Shown here: positions 13,274 to 18,902 of the stretch, in pieces
Numbering within the stretch: position 1 is the stretch's first letter
How the letters are laid out: the number at the start of each line of letters is the position of its first letter
Assembly: GCA_002422045.1 (NCBI GenBank)
Contig: DITG01000116.1
Location: 1-18,902, forward strand
Length of the DNA stretch: 18,902 bases
Direction of reading: 5' to 3'
From: Acholeplasmataceae bacterium UBA6190
GTDB lineage: Bacteria > Bacillota_I > Bacilli_A > Acholeplasmatales > Acholeplasmataceae
The notes under the pieces: model-generated
Told to the model about the DNA's origin: nothing
The model's input: only the letters and a program-made list of their open reading frames with translations
The model's database searches: none
Program-made: the position numbers and the translations under genes

Positions 13274-14284
13274 CTAGAACCACTTCTTTTTCTTGAAGAA
13301 CCAGACCATGAAAATGATGATGGATGCACAAAGAATTGTAAAACCTATGACAGCATATTCATACTGTAGAATACCAAAGTGGACAAAATTCATCCCGAAA
13401 AACCCGGTAAGAAATGATAAAGGAATGAAAATCGCGGAAAATAACGTTAGAGTTGCCATGATCTTATTCATCTTGTTCGATTGGTTGTTCATATGCAAAT
13501 CAAGCAAGTGTCTCATCAGTTCTCTCGAACGATCCAAACGACTGTCCAAGCGAACCAGGTGGTCGCGTAAGTCGTCATAATAAGGGATGTTATCTTCCTT
13601 AAACAGGGGAGATTTTTTATTCATGATCTGATTGAGATGTTCAAGCACGGGCGATACATGATTTTTCATATTCAGCATGAACTTGCGCAAGAGATAAAAC
13701 TCTTCTTGTTCGATGTTTTTCGTTTCGAGGATGTCATTTTCAAACTGATTGACTTCAGCATCCAGTTGGTCATAGACATCCAAGTGATTGTCAGTGATGA
13801 TGTCCATGATTTGAAAAAACAGATAGTCGATCGATCTGGTTCTCAGTTCCTGATGATCATTGAAGAGTTGTTTTAAAGGGGATAGAAAAACGGGTTCTAT
13901 TTCATGAAAGGTGATGAGTGTACTGGAGTCCATCCAAATACTCATATAGTCCCCTTTGATTGACTTTCCTTGAAGAAATTCGATATGGAAGGTCCCGAAA
14001 ATAGAGTCTTTGACGAGTTCGATTTTATTGCGCTGGTTGACATTGAAGATGTCTTCTAAAATCAAGGCATCGATTGCAAAGTATTGTTTGAGAGACTGGA
14101 TCTGCTCCACATTGGAGAGTCCGATGACTTGAATGTAACTCTTGAAACCTGGAACCGGTTGAAAGTCATGTTTGATCGACAATTCTTTCTCGTCATAGAC
14201 ATAATGAATGATTTCGGTTTTCACACTTGCATGTTTACCTGTGTAAACCAGTGACTTCGGTTTAAAATACTGTGAGATGTTCAT
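13274..14284 (-). CDS. corA: CorA-family Mg2+/divalent cation transporter
   Basis: 336 residues, the usual length of 2-TM-GxN transporters. The N-terminal 270 residues are a soluble, mixed alpha/beta domain ending in a long helix (about 195-272, LLRKFMLNMK to LLDLHMNNQSNKMNK). Two membrane helices follow (about 276-296 and 308-330). The selectivity motif FFGMNF (GMN at 297-299) sits at the end of the first, and a basic C-terminus KKKKWF ends the protein. It imports Mg2+ or related ions as a pentamer; the metal cannot be told from sequence. The start ATG has GGAG 6 nt upstream and lies 28 nt after the Smr gene, so it is probably cotranscribed with the NYN and Smr genes. Confidence 0.95.
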   Translation of the reverse strand: MNISQYFKPKSLVYTGKHASVKTEIIHYVYDEKELSIKHDFQPVPGFKSYIQVIGLSNVEQIQSLKQYFAIDALILEDIFNVNQRNKIELVKDSIFGTFHIEFLQGKSIKGDYMSIWMDSSTLITFHEIEPVFLSPLKQLFNDHQELRTRSIDYLFFQIMDIITDNHLDVYDQLDAEVNQFENDILETKNIEQEEFYLLRKFMLNMKNHVSPVLEHLNQIMNKKSPLFKEDNIPYYDDLRDHLVRLDSRLDRSRELMRHLLDLHMNNQSNKMNKIMATLTLFSAIFIPLSFLTGFFGMNFVHFGILQYEYAVIGFTILCASIIIFMVWFFKKKKWF

Positions 14285-14312
14285 GACTGACTCCTATGTT
14301 TGATTGCTTGAT

Positions 14313-14645
14313 TTAAAAAATGATATAGGTAATGCCCGGATTGGATTTTTTGTAGTCCTGATCTTTTTCCAGTAAGGATTTGAATGTCTTGATCTCTGAG
14401 TCAAATCCCATCATTTGACCGAATGCTTCTCCTGGAATAAAGGATTGAATGAGACTTTTGGATTTGAGTTCTTGAAGATGACTTCTGATAGCTTCTTTGA
14501 TGCTGCCACCGACACCTGTTGATCCGTATCCATGGACAAGCTTGATGATTTTTTCTCTGCTTCTCGATGCAGTGATGATGGTATTGAGTCGATGGAGTGC
14601 CTCACTCACACTAGGCATGCCATGTTTGACAGAATATTCGTTCAT
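14313..14645 (-). CDS. Small stand-alone Smr-domain protein
   Basis: 110 residues, essentially one Smr domain as in the C-terminus of MutS2. VKHGMPSVSEALHRLN (6-21) corresponds to the usual DLHG segment, LVHGYGSTGVGGSIKEAI (37-54) to the HGxG core, and the C-terminal NPGITYIIF to the final strand. Smr domains are nucleases acting on DNA or on mRNA at collided ribosomes; which applies here is unknown. The start ATG overlaps the stop of the NYN gene as ATGA and has no clear ribosome site, so the two are translationally coupled. The usual Asp-Leu before His-Gly is replaced by Val-Lys, a possible change in the catalytic region. Confidence 0.85.
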   Translation of the reverse strand: MNEYSVKHGMPSVSEALHRLNTIITASRSREKIIKLVHGYGSTGVGGSIKEAIRSHLQELKSKSLIQSFIPGEAFGQMMGFDSEIKTFKSLLEKDQDYKKSNPGITYIIF

Positions 14646-15556
14646 ATTTTGAGTTTGGCTGCGTTATCTTTAACGGTCAGTGTTTCTATCGATGAAACGA
14701 GTTTACTGAATCTTGAAAATCCAAGTTCCATGTAATTGAAATCTGGGAATACCTTTTCAAGCTCATTTTTGATGTTGGTCAGTAGCATTTCTTTCTTCTT
14801 TGATTTGGAAACGATATCCACAATCGCTTTCGATATGGTATCCATCGAAATTTTGGAGATTAAATTCACAAATGTCGTCGTCTTTTCTGTTGAAACTGTC
14901 AACCCTGGGATTGTCGTGACAAGATTGGATAGATTTTTAGATCCATACTTTCTAGCATCAAAATCTGAGAAACGGTTGACGAGGATATCGCCAAGTCTGC
15001 TCAATTGAATCCGGTTATGTTCTCCGTTTTCAACGATGATGCTTTTGATGATATCGCCAATCTCAATTTCAGGTTCAGGTTCTGTCTTGTTCTTGACGTT
15101 TGGCACTTCTTCCTCTTCATCTTTCAAATACTCAAAGTACTTGAATTCGTTGCATGCAGATTTGAATGCTGAAGTGACCTTTTTCTCAGAGCCAATACCG
15201 ACAACATGCATACCGCCTTCTCTGAGCTTTTCAGCAAGTGGTGTGAAATCTGAATCTGAAGTGACTAAGAAAAATGCGTTCACTTTGGATTGATACATGA
15301 TTTCTTGTGCGTCAAGCGCCATGGCCATGTCTGCAGCGTTTTTCCCGACAGCAACATTGGATTGGTGAATGGCACGGATGGCGAGGTTTCTCGCTGTGGT
15401 TTCCCAGTCTTTGGATAAGTTATTGATATCCCCGTAAAAACGTGCAATGACGATTTTCCCGTATTTTGATATTTCATTCATGACGGGTTCAATGTATTTG
15501 ATGGATACATTTTCCGAGTCAATCATGAGTGCTATTTTGTATTCTGATTTGTCCAT
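14642..15556 (-). CDS. NYN (LabA/PIN-like) RNase with two OST-HTH/LOTUS domains
   Basis: 304 residues. The NYN nuclease domain (about 5-142) has the acidic residues expected: Asp13 in MIDSENVS, Asp76 in NAADMAMALD and Asp101/Asp103 in TSDSDFTPL. An acidic linker (146-166) is followed by one OST-HTH/LOTUS domain (about 167-232, IGDIIKSII to FVNLI) and a second, weaker copy (about 236-303, SKAIVDIV to TVKDNAAKLKI). NYN proteins are PIN-fold RNases; LOTUS domains bind RNA, including G-rich RNA and G-quadruplexes. The ATG has a GAGG-type site upstream and an extended -10 promoter at 15591-15599. It is coupled to the Smr gene, hinting at a joint RNA-processing role (inference). Confidence 0.9.
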   Translation of the reverse strand: MDKSEYKIALMIDSENVSIKYIEPVMNEISKYGKIVIARFYGDINNLSKDWETTARNLAIRAIHQSNVAVGKNAADMAMALDAQEIMYQSKVNAFFLVTSDSDFTPLAEKLREGGMHVVGIGSEKKVTSAFKSACNEFKYFEYLKDEEEEVPNVKNKTEPEPEIEIGDIIKSIIVENGEHNRIQLSRLGDILVNRFSDFDARKYGSKNLSNLVTTIPGLTVSTEKTTTFVNLISKISMDTISKAIVDIVSKSKKKEMLLTNIKNELEKVFPDFNYMELGFSRFSKLVSSIETLTVKDNAAKLKI

Positions 15557-15590
15557 AATGACCTCTTTCTATCGAATAATGACTATATTC

Positions 15591-15599
15591 AGTATACCA
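15591..15599 (-). promoter_or_regulatory. Extended -10 promoter of the NYN-Smr-corA operon
   Basis: Minus strand TGGTATACT, an extended -10 (TGnTATACT) about 35 nt upstream of the NYN gene's start codon. No good -35 at 16-18 nt. Confidence 0.5.
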
Positions 15600-15702
15600 C
15601 GAATCAAAGACACCTGTTTTCAAAAACCATAATTGATCCTGACTCAATATCGAATGCATGGTAAAGCTATCGTATGAATCATCGATGAATCCCTATCAAT
15701 AA

Positions 15703-15730
15703 ATAAAAAACACATCCGAAAATGTGTTTG
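15703..15730 (-). terminator. Terminator of the tRNA-Cys gene
   Basis: AAACACAT, loop, ATGTGTTT on the minus strand, followed by TTTATTTATTG. It lies 12 nt past the tRNA 3' end. Between it and the NYN promoter (15600-15702) I see nothing else. Confidence 0.8.
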
Positions 15731-15741
15731 TTGAATGTCAA

Positions 15742-15815
15742 TGGAGGCCTCAAACGGATTTGAACCGATGATCAGGCAGTTGCAGTGCCTTGCCTTACCA
15801 CTTGGCTATGAGGCC
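15742..15815 (-). tRNA. tRNA-Cys (anticodon GCA), CCA encoded
   Basis: A full cloverleaf on the minus strand. The acceptor GGCCTCA pairs with TGAGGCC. The anticodon stem AGGCA/TGCCT holds loop CTGCAAC, reading anticodon GCA. A GGTTCAAATCC T-arm is present. The discriminator base is U, as required for Cys identity, followed by a genomically encoded CCA. It is a single tRNA gene with its own promoter and terminator. Confidence 0.97.
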
Positions 15816-15831
15816 ACCAACATGCTATATC

Positions 15832-15861
15832 ATTATAACGTTTCAAGACCTTGAAAGTCAA
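15832..15861 (-). promoter_or_regulatory. Promoter of tRNA-Cys with palindrome in the spacer
   Basis: Minus strand TTGACT (15861-15856), an 18-nt spacer and TATAAT (15837-15832). The spacer is largely a perfect palindrome, TTTCAAG-AC-CTTGAAA (15841-15856), which could be a binding site. The LMW phosphatase gene ends only 22 nt upstream with no terminator, so readthrough into the tRNA is also possible. Confidence 0.7.
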
Positions 15862-15882
15862 TACAAATCCAGTTCAAAATAG

Positions 15883-16344
15883 TCAAAGTTCAGCTTTGAT
15901 TTTCTCTAGCCATTGTGGCAATGACTCTGCTAGCAACTTATAAGTCACTTCGTGAGTATGATCAAAATAGGGGTCCGGTATGATTTCACCCTTGGTCTTT
16001 TCATCGATATCTCTGAGAAGCCAGATCTTATCCTTGTGAATACCAGCATGTTCTAAGAGATACTTCACGTTATGGTGGTCCATGGCAATGATGTAATCAT
16101 AGGTTTCGAAATCATTAGGATTGATTTGTTCTGCTTTTTTGTTTTGCCAGTCGAAACCGATCCGATTGAGCACATGCTGTGTGCCAATGTGGGGAGGATT
16201 CCCTATTTCCCAGGTCGAAGTCGCACGTGAAGCTACCTGAATGTGCTGGCTGAGTCCCTGCGCTTCAATCAATTGAGCAAGCATGCCTTCTGCCATCGGG
16301 GACCGACAGATATTACCCAAACATACAAATAAGACTTTTTTCAT
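15883..16344 (-). CDS. Low-molecular-weight protein tyrosine phosphatase
   Basis: 153 residues, the usual size. The P-loop CLGNICRS near the N-terminus gives catalytic Cys8 and Arg14 (C-X5-R), and the general acid is Asp124 in DPYFD. Members dephosphorylate phosphotyrosine; in bacteria they often act on tyrosine kinase targets, though arsenate reductases share the fold. The DPYF signature and GNICRSPMAEG favour a phosphatase. I start at ATG 16344 (MKKVLFVCLGN) with AAGGA 10 nt upstream; an in-frame GTG at 16353 lies too close to that site. It has its own extended -10 promoter and is divergent from clpB. No tyrosine kinase is visible in the window. Confidence 0.93.
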   Translation of the reverse strand: MKKVLFVCLGNICRSPMAEGMLAQLIEAQGLSQHIQVASRATSTWEIGNPPHIGTQHVLNRIGFDWQNKKAEQINPNDFETYDYIIAMDHHNVKYLLEHAGIHKDKIWLLRDIDEKTKGEIIPDPYFDHTHEVTYKLLAESLPQWLEKIKAEL

Positions 16345-16365
16345 AGTGTTCACATCCTTATTTTC

Positions 16366-16374
16366 ATTGTATCA
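16366..16374 (-). promoter_or_regulatory. Extended -10 promoter of the phosphatase gene
   Basis: Minus strand TGATACAAT, an extended -10 matching TGnTAnAAT, about 22 nt before the phosphatase start codon. It lies back to back with the clpB promoter. Confidence 0.5.
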
Positions 16375-16395
16375 CGATTTTAAAAATATGTGAAA

Positions 16396-16422
16396 TTAGC
16401 ACACATTTGTTGACAGTGCCAA
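16396..16422 (+). promoter_or_regulatory. CIRCE-like HrcA operator overlapping the clpB -35
   Basis: TTAGCACAC-N9-CAGTGCCAA has the exact 9-9-9 geometry of CIRCE (TTAGCACTC-N9-GAGTGCTAA) and matches it at 15 of 18 arm positions. It covers the -35 box at 16410-16415, where HrcA binding would block RNA polymerase. hrcA itself is not in the window. Confidence 0.7.
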
Positions 16423-16438
16423 AATGTTGTTTTATAAT
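16410..16438 (+). promoter_or_regulatory. Consensus promoter of clpB
   Basis: TTGACA (16410-16415), a 17-nt spacer and TATAAT (16433-16438), a perfect vegetative promoter. Transcription should start near 16445. Such strength implies control by repression, in line with the CIRCE-like operators around it. Confidence 0.85.
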
Positions 16439-16442
16439 AATA

Positions 16443-16469
16443 TTGGCAATATCGAGTTGAGACTGCCAA
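16443..16469 (+). promoter_or_regulatory. Second CIRCE-like element or leader hairpin at clpB
   Basis: TTGGCAATA-N9-GACTGCCAA, again 27 bp in a 9-9-9 layout, with perfect TTGGCA/TGCCAA outer arms; 13 of 18 arm positions match CIRCE. It lies just past the predicted start of transcription, and its right arm abuts the Shine-Dalgarno AAAGGAGG (16468-16475). It may act as a second HrcA site or as an RNA hairpin near the ribosome site. Confidence 0.5.
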
Positions 16470-16481
16470 AGGAGGATAAAG

Positions 16482-18608
16482 ATGAACTTTACACAAATGG
16501 AAGATTACAACAAAGATCCTAAAATCTTAGACAAATTCGGAAGAAACATTGTCGATGCTGTCAAACAAGGCAAGATTGATCCAGTGATCGGTCGCGAAGA
16601 AGAAATCAGACGCGTGATCAAAATACTGTCCCGCAAAACCAAGAATAATCCTGTCTTGATCGGTGAACCTGGAGTCGGTAAAACAGCCATCGTCGAAGGA
16701 CTTGCACGTCGGATCGTCGATAAAGACGTTCCTTTGGGACTGCAAAACAAAATCATTTATGAACTAGACCTTGCTGCACTGGTTGCAGGTGCGAAATTTC
16801 GAGGAGAATTTGAAGAACGCTTGAAAGCTGTCTTGAATAAAATCAAGGAATCCAACGGAGAAATCATTTTATTCATCGATGAACTGCATACCATTGTTGG
16901 TGCAGGTCGTGCGGATGGCGCGATGGATGCATCCAACATGCTCAAACCCATGCTTGCCAGAGGTGAACTCCATTGTGTTGGGGCAACCACACTCAATGAA
17001 TACCGGAAATATATTGAAAAAGACAGTGCCTTGGAACGCAGATTCCAAAAAGTCCAAATCGACGAACCCACTGTTTCTGACACCATCAGTATCTTGAGAG
17101 GACTCAAATCCAGATTCGAAGCGCATCATGGTGTTCATATTTCTGACCCTGCCATCATCGCTTCTGCGACATTGTCATCGAGATACATCACAGACCGCTT
17201 CTTACCCGATAAAGCAATTGATTTGATTGACGAAGCCTGTGCATCCATTCGTATGGAAATCGATTCCATGCCAGTTGAACTCGATACGGTCATGAGAAAG
17301 CTGATGCAGCTTGAAATTGAAAAGACTGCTCTGGATAAGGAGACAGACCCCGTATCCAAAGAAAGATTATCCAAGATCAAGACTGATATCGAAGGCTTGA
17401 AGGCTGAAGAGAAAAAACTCAAGACACAGTGGCAGACTGAAAAAGAACAGATCAATCTCATCAAGCAAAAGAAAAACAGTCTGGAAACGCTCAGAACTGA
17501 TCTTCAAAACGCATTCAATGCCAATGACTATCAAAAAGCTGCAGAACTCCAATATTCGAAGATTCCAAGTTTAGAAAAAGAAATCAACGCCTTGACTCAA
17601 GATAGCCAGCAGGAAGGAAAACTCTTGACTGAAGTGGTGACTGAAGAATCCATTGCTGAAATCGTTTCTAAGTGGACACAAATCCCCGTATCCAAACTGA
17701 TGTCAGGTGACCGTGAAAAGTTGTTACACCTCGAAGAAACGCTCAAGAAACGCGTCATTGGACAAAACCACGCACTTCAACTGATCAGCGATGCGATCAT
17801 CAGACAGCGTGCGGGTATCAAAGATGAAAACAGACCGATTGGTTCCTTCTTCTTCCTCGGACCGACGGGTGTTGGTAAAACCGAAGTGGCACGCGCACTT
17901 GCAGAAGCCATTTTTGATAGCGAACATCAGATGGTTCGGATCGACATGAGCGAATATATGGAATCCCATAGTGTCTCAAGACTGATCGGTTCTCCTCCGG
18001 GATATGTCGGTTACGATGAAGGCGGACAACTCACCGAAGCGGTCAGAAGAAAACCATATTCGATCATCTTGTTCGATGAAGTCGAAAAAGCACATTCTGA
18101 AGTGTTCAATATCCTGTTACAAATTCTCGAAGACGGCAGACTCACAGACAATCAAGGCAGAACGGTTGATTTCAAGAATACCATCATCATTTTAACTTCA
18201 AACATCGGTAGTGAATTCTTACTTTCCTATGATGCCAATGCACAAAAGGAAGTCATGAATCTGGTGAAGACCAAATTCAAGCCTGAATTCATCAATCGTA
18301 TCGATGAGATCATCATCTTCAACGCATTATCCTTGAAAGTCCAGGTTGAGATTGCGAAAAAGATGTTACTTGATCTTGAAGATCGACTCAAAGATAAGCA
18401 TTTATCGATTCATTTCGGAGAAGATATCCAGAAATTTGTCATCAAGCATGGCTTCAATGATGAATATGGTGCAAGACCACTGAAACGTTTCATCCAAAGA
18501 CATATTGAAACGATGGTCGCGACGCAAATCATCTCAGGAAAAATCATGCCCAATGAGTCCTATGAAATGATTGTCAAAGATGATCATTTAGAAGTCGTTG
18601 AAAAATAA
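16482..18608 (+). CDS. clpB: ClpB disaggregase lacking the N-terminal domain
   Basis: 708 residues. An AAA+ unfoldase that, with DnaK, rescues aggregated proteins in the cytosol. AAA-1 has Walker A GEPGVGKT (61-68), Walker B ILFIDE (129-134) and the pore loop AKFRGEF (104-110, Phe in place of the usual Tyr). The coiled-coil M-domain, diagnostic for ClpB, spans about 265-375. AAA-2 has Walker A GPTGVGKT (460-467), GSPPGYVGYDEGG (503-515) and Walker B IILFDE (528-533). No ClpP-binding IGL/F loop is seen. The usual N-domain of about 150 residues is absent: the protein begins in the linker just before DPVIGR. The ATG follows AAAGGAGG by 6 nt, and the promoter and start are clear, so this is a natural short form as in E. 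coli ClpB-80 or mollicute ClpB. Confidence 0.96.
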   Translation: MNFTQMEDYNKDPKILDKFGRNIVDAVKQGKIDPVIGREEEIRRVIKILSRKTKNNPVLIGEPGVGKTAIVEGLARRIVDKDVPLGLQNKIIYELDLAALVAGAKFRGEFEERLKAVLNKIKESNGEIILFIDELHTIVGAGRADGAMDASNMLKPMLARGELHCVGATTLNEYRKYIEKDSALERRFQKVQIDEPTVSDTISILRGLKSRFEAHHGVHISDPAIIASATLSSRYITDRFLPDKAIDLIDEACASIRMEIDSMPVELDTVMRKLMQLEIEKTALDKETDPVSKERLSKIKTDIEGLKAEEKKLKTQWQTEKEQINLIKQKKNSLETLRTDLQNAFNANDYQKAAELQYSKIPSLEKEINALTQDSQQEGKLLTEVVTEESIAEIVSKWTQIPVSKLMSGDREKLLHLEETLKKRVIGQNHALQLISDAIIRQRAGIKDENRPIGSFFFLGPTGVGKTEVARALAEAIFDSEHQMVRIDMSEYMESHSVSRLIGSPPGYVGYDEGGQLTEAVRRKPYSIILFDEVEKAHSEVFNILLQILEDGRLTDNQGRTVDFKNTIIILTSNIGSEFLLSYDANAQKEVMNLVKTKFKPEFINRIDEIIIFNALSLKVQVEIAKKMLLDLEDRLKDKHLSIHFGEDIQKFVIKHGFNDEYGARPLKRFIQRHIETMVATQIISGKIMPNESYEMIVKDDHLEVVEK

Positions 18609-18632
18609 AAGACGGAATTTTTTCCGTCTTTA
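18607..18632. terminator. Bidirectional terminator between clpB and the permease
   Basis: AAAGACGGAA, loop TTTT, TTCCGTCTTT, a perfect symmetric stem with A- and T-rich flanks. It starts at the clpB stop codon and overlaps the stop of the convergent permease gene, serving both. Confidence 0.85.
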
Positions 18633-18902
18633 TGTTTTTCTCACTTTGATGAAAAGATCATAGAGGAAGTAACCCGCAACCAAGACAGAAAGACCAATCA
18701 GTGAAGGTACTAGACTTTCAACGAGTGTTGAGATGATGAGAAGCACCATACCGAGAATCGCAATCGCAGGTACAACAGGATAACCGATCACTTTGTAAGG
18801 ACGATTCAGTTCGGGTGAACGTTTTCTAAACAGATAGATTGAGATGAAAATCAGCGTATTGAAGATCAAACCACCAAACACCACGAAAGTCAACAATTGT
18901 TG
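18630..18902 (-). CDS. APC-family amino acid permease, C-terminal end only
   Basis: The reading frame is open to the right edge; the last 90 residues are visible and the N-terminus is missing. Three membrane helices can be seen (about FVVFGGLIFNTLIFISIYLF, then AIAILGMVLLIISTL and SLIGLSVLVAGYFLYDLF). The loop RKRSPELNRPYKVIGYPVVP between them is typical of the C-terminal part of APC superfamily exchangers of the LAT/y+ type. Such proteins carry amino acids across the membrane, and the substrate cannot be told. The TTG at 18896 is internal, not a start, since the frame continues upstream (Gln-Gln). Confidence 0.88.
   Translation of the reverse strand, partial: QQLLTFVVFGGLIFNTLIFISIYLFRKRSPELNRPYKVIGYPVVPAIAILGMVLLIISTLVESLVPSLIGLSVLVAGYFLYDLFIKVRKT

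Noticed and set aside
1..18902. UGA-as-tryptophan genetic code
   Set aside because: Many genes end in TGA at exactly the expected family length and Trp is encoded by TGG, for example in ClpB.
1..18902. CRISPR arrays, insertion sequences, prophage or attachment sites
   Set aside because: No regularly spaced repeats, transposase, integrase or tRNA-derived direct repeats were seen.

Overview
The window looks like a chromosomal segment of an anaerobic, low-to-moderate GC Firmicutes/Mollicutes-related bacterium. Acholeplasmatales- or Izemoplasmatales-like is my best guess, at low to moderate confidence. Supporting signs are strong AAGGAGG ribosome-binding sites, TTGACA/TATAAT promoters, CIRCE-like operators at clpB, a ClpB without its N-domain, and a hydrogenase-type NuoE operon. 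UGA is a true stop here (many genes end in TGA) and Trp is TGG, so the code is standard, not the Mycoplasma/Spiroplasma code.

Layout, left to right. (1) Positions 1-1930, minus strand: an operon of a NuoE/HndA-like [2Fe-2S] protein, a DRTGG-domain protein, an RsbW-like HATPase, a second DRTGG protein and a PHP-domain protein cut by the left edge. In anaerobes this set accompanies NADH-linked [FeFe] hydrogenase genes, which would lie off the left edge. (2) Positions 2073-2430, minus: a compact unit encoding a 33-residue Lys/Pro/Ala repeat protein, with its own promoter, a hairpin at the predicted mRNA 5' end and a strong terminator. (3) Positions 2535-11600, minus: a tightly overlapping catabolic operon, read as NCS2-type permease, biuret-hydrolase-like cysteine hydrolase, second NCS2-type permease, DUF2877 (AllH-like), FdrA (AllF-like), DUF1116 (AllG-like), carbamate kinase, then upp behind an intergenic terminator. 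A PucR-family regulator is divergently transcribed (11699-13255, plus). (4) Positions 13274-15596, minus: NYN-LOTUS-LOTUS protein, Smr-domain protein and a CorA-type metal transporter. (5) Positions 15703-16374, minus: tRNA-Cys(GCA) with its own promoter and terminator, and a low-molecular-weight protein tyrosine phosphatase. (6) Positions 16396-18632, plus: clpB with a consensus promoter and two CIRCE-like elements. (7) The right edge holds the C-terminal end of an APC-family amino acid permease (minus).

How region 3 probably works: the permeases import a ureide, purine, pyrimidine or triazine-like compound. The cysteine hydrolase opens or trims an amide bond. The FdrA/DUF1116/DUF2877 complex, homologous to E. 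coli oxamate transcarbamylase AllFGH, phosphorolyses a carbamoylated product to carbamoyl phosphate. Carbamate kinase turns that into ATP plus CO2 and NH3. PucR would sense the substrate or an intermediate. No allantoinase, allantoate or ureidoglycolate enzymes are in the window, so the true substrate is open; biuret/allophanate and oxalurate/oxamate are the leading candidates.
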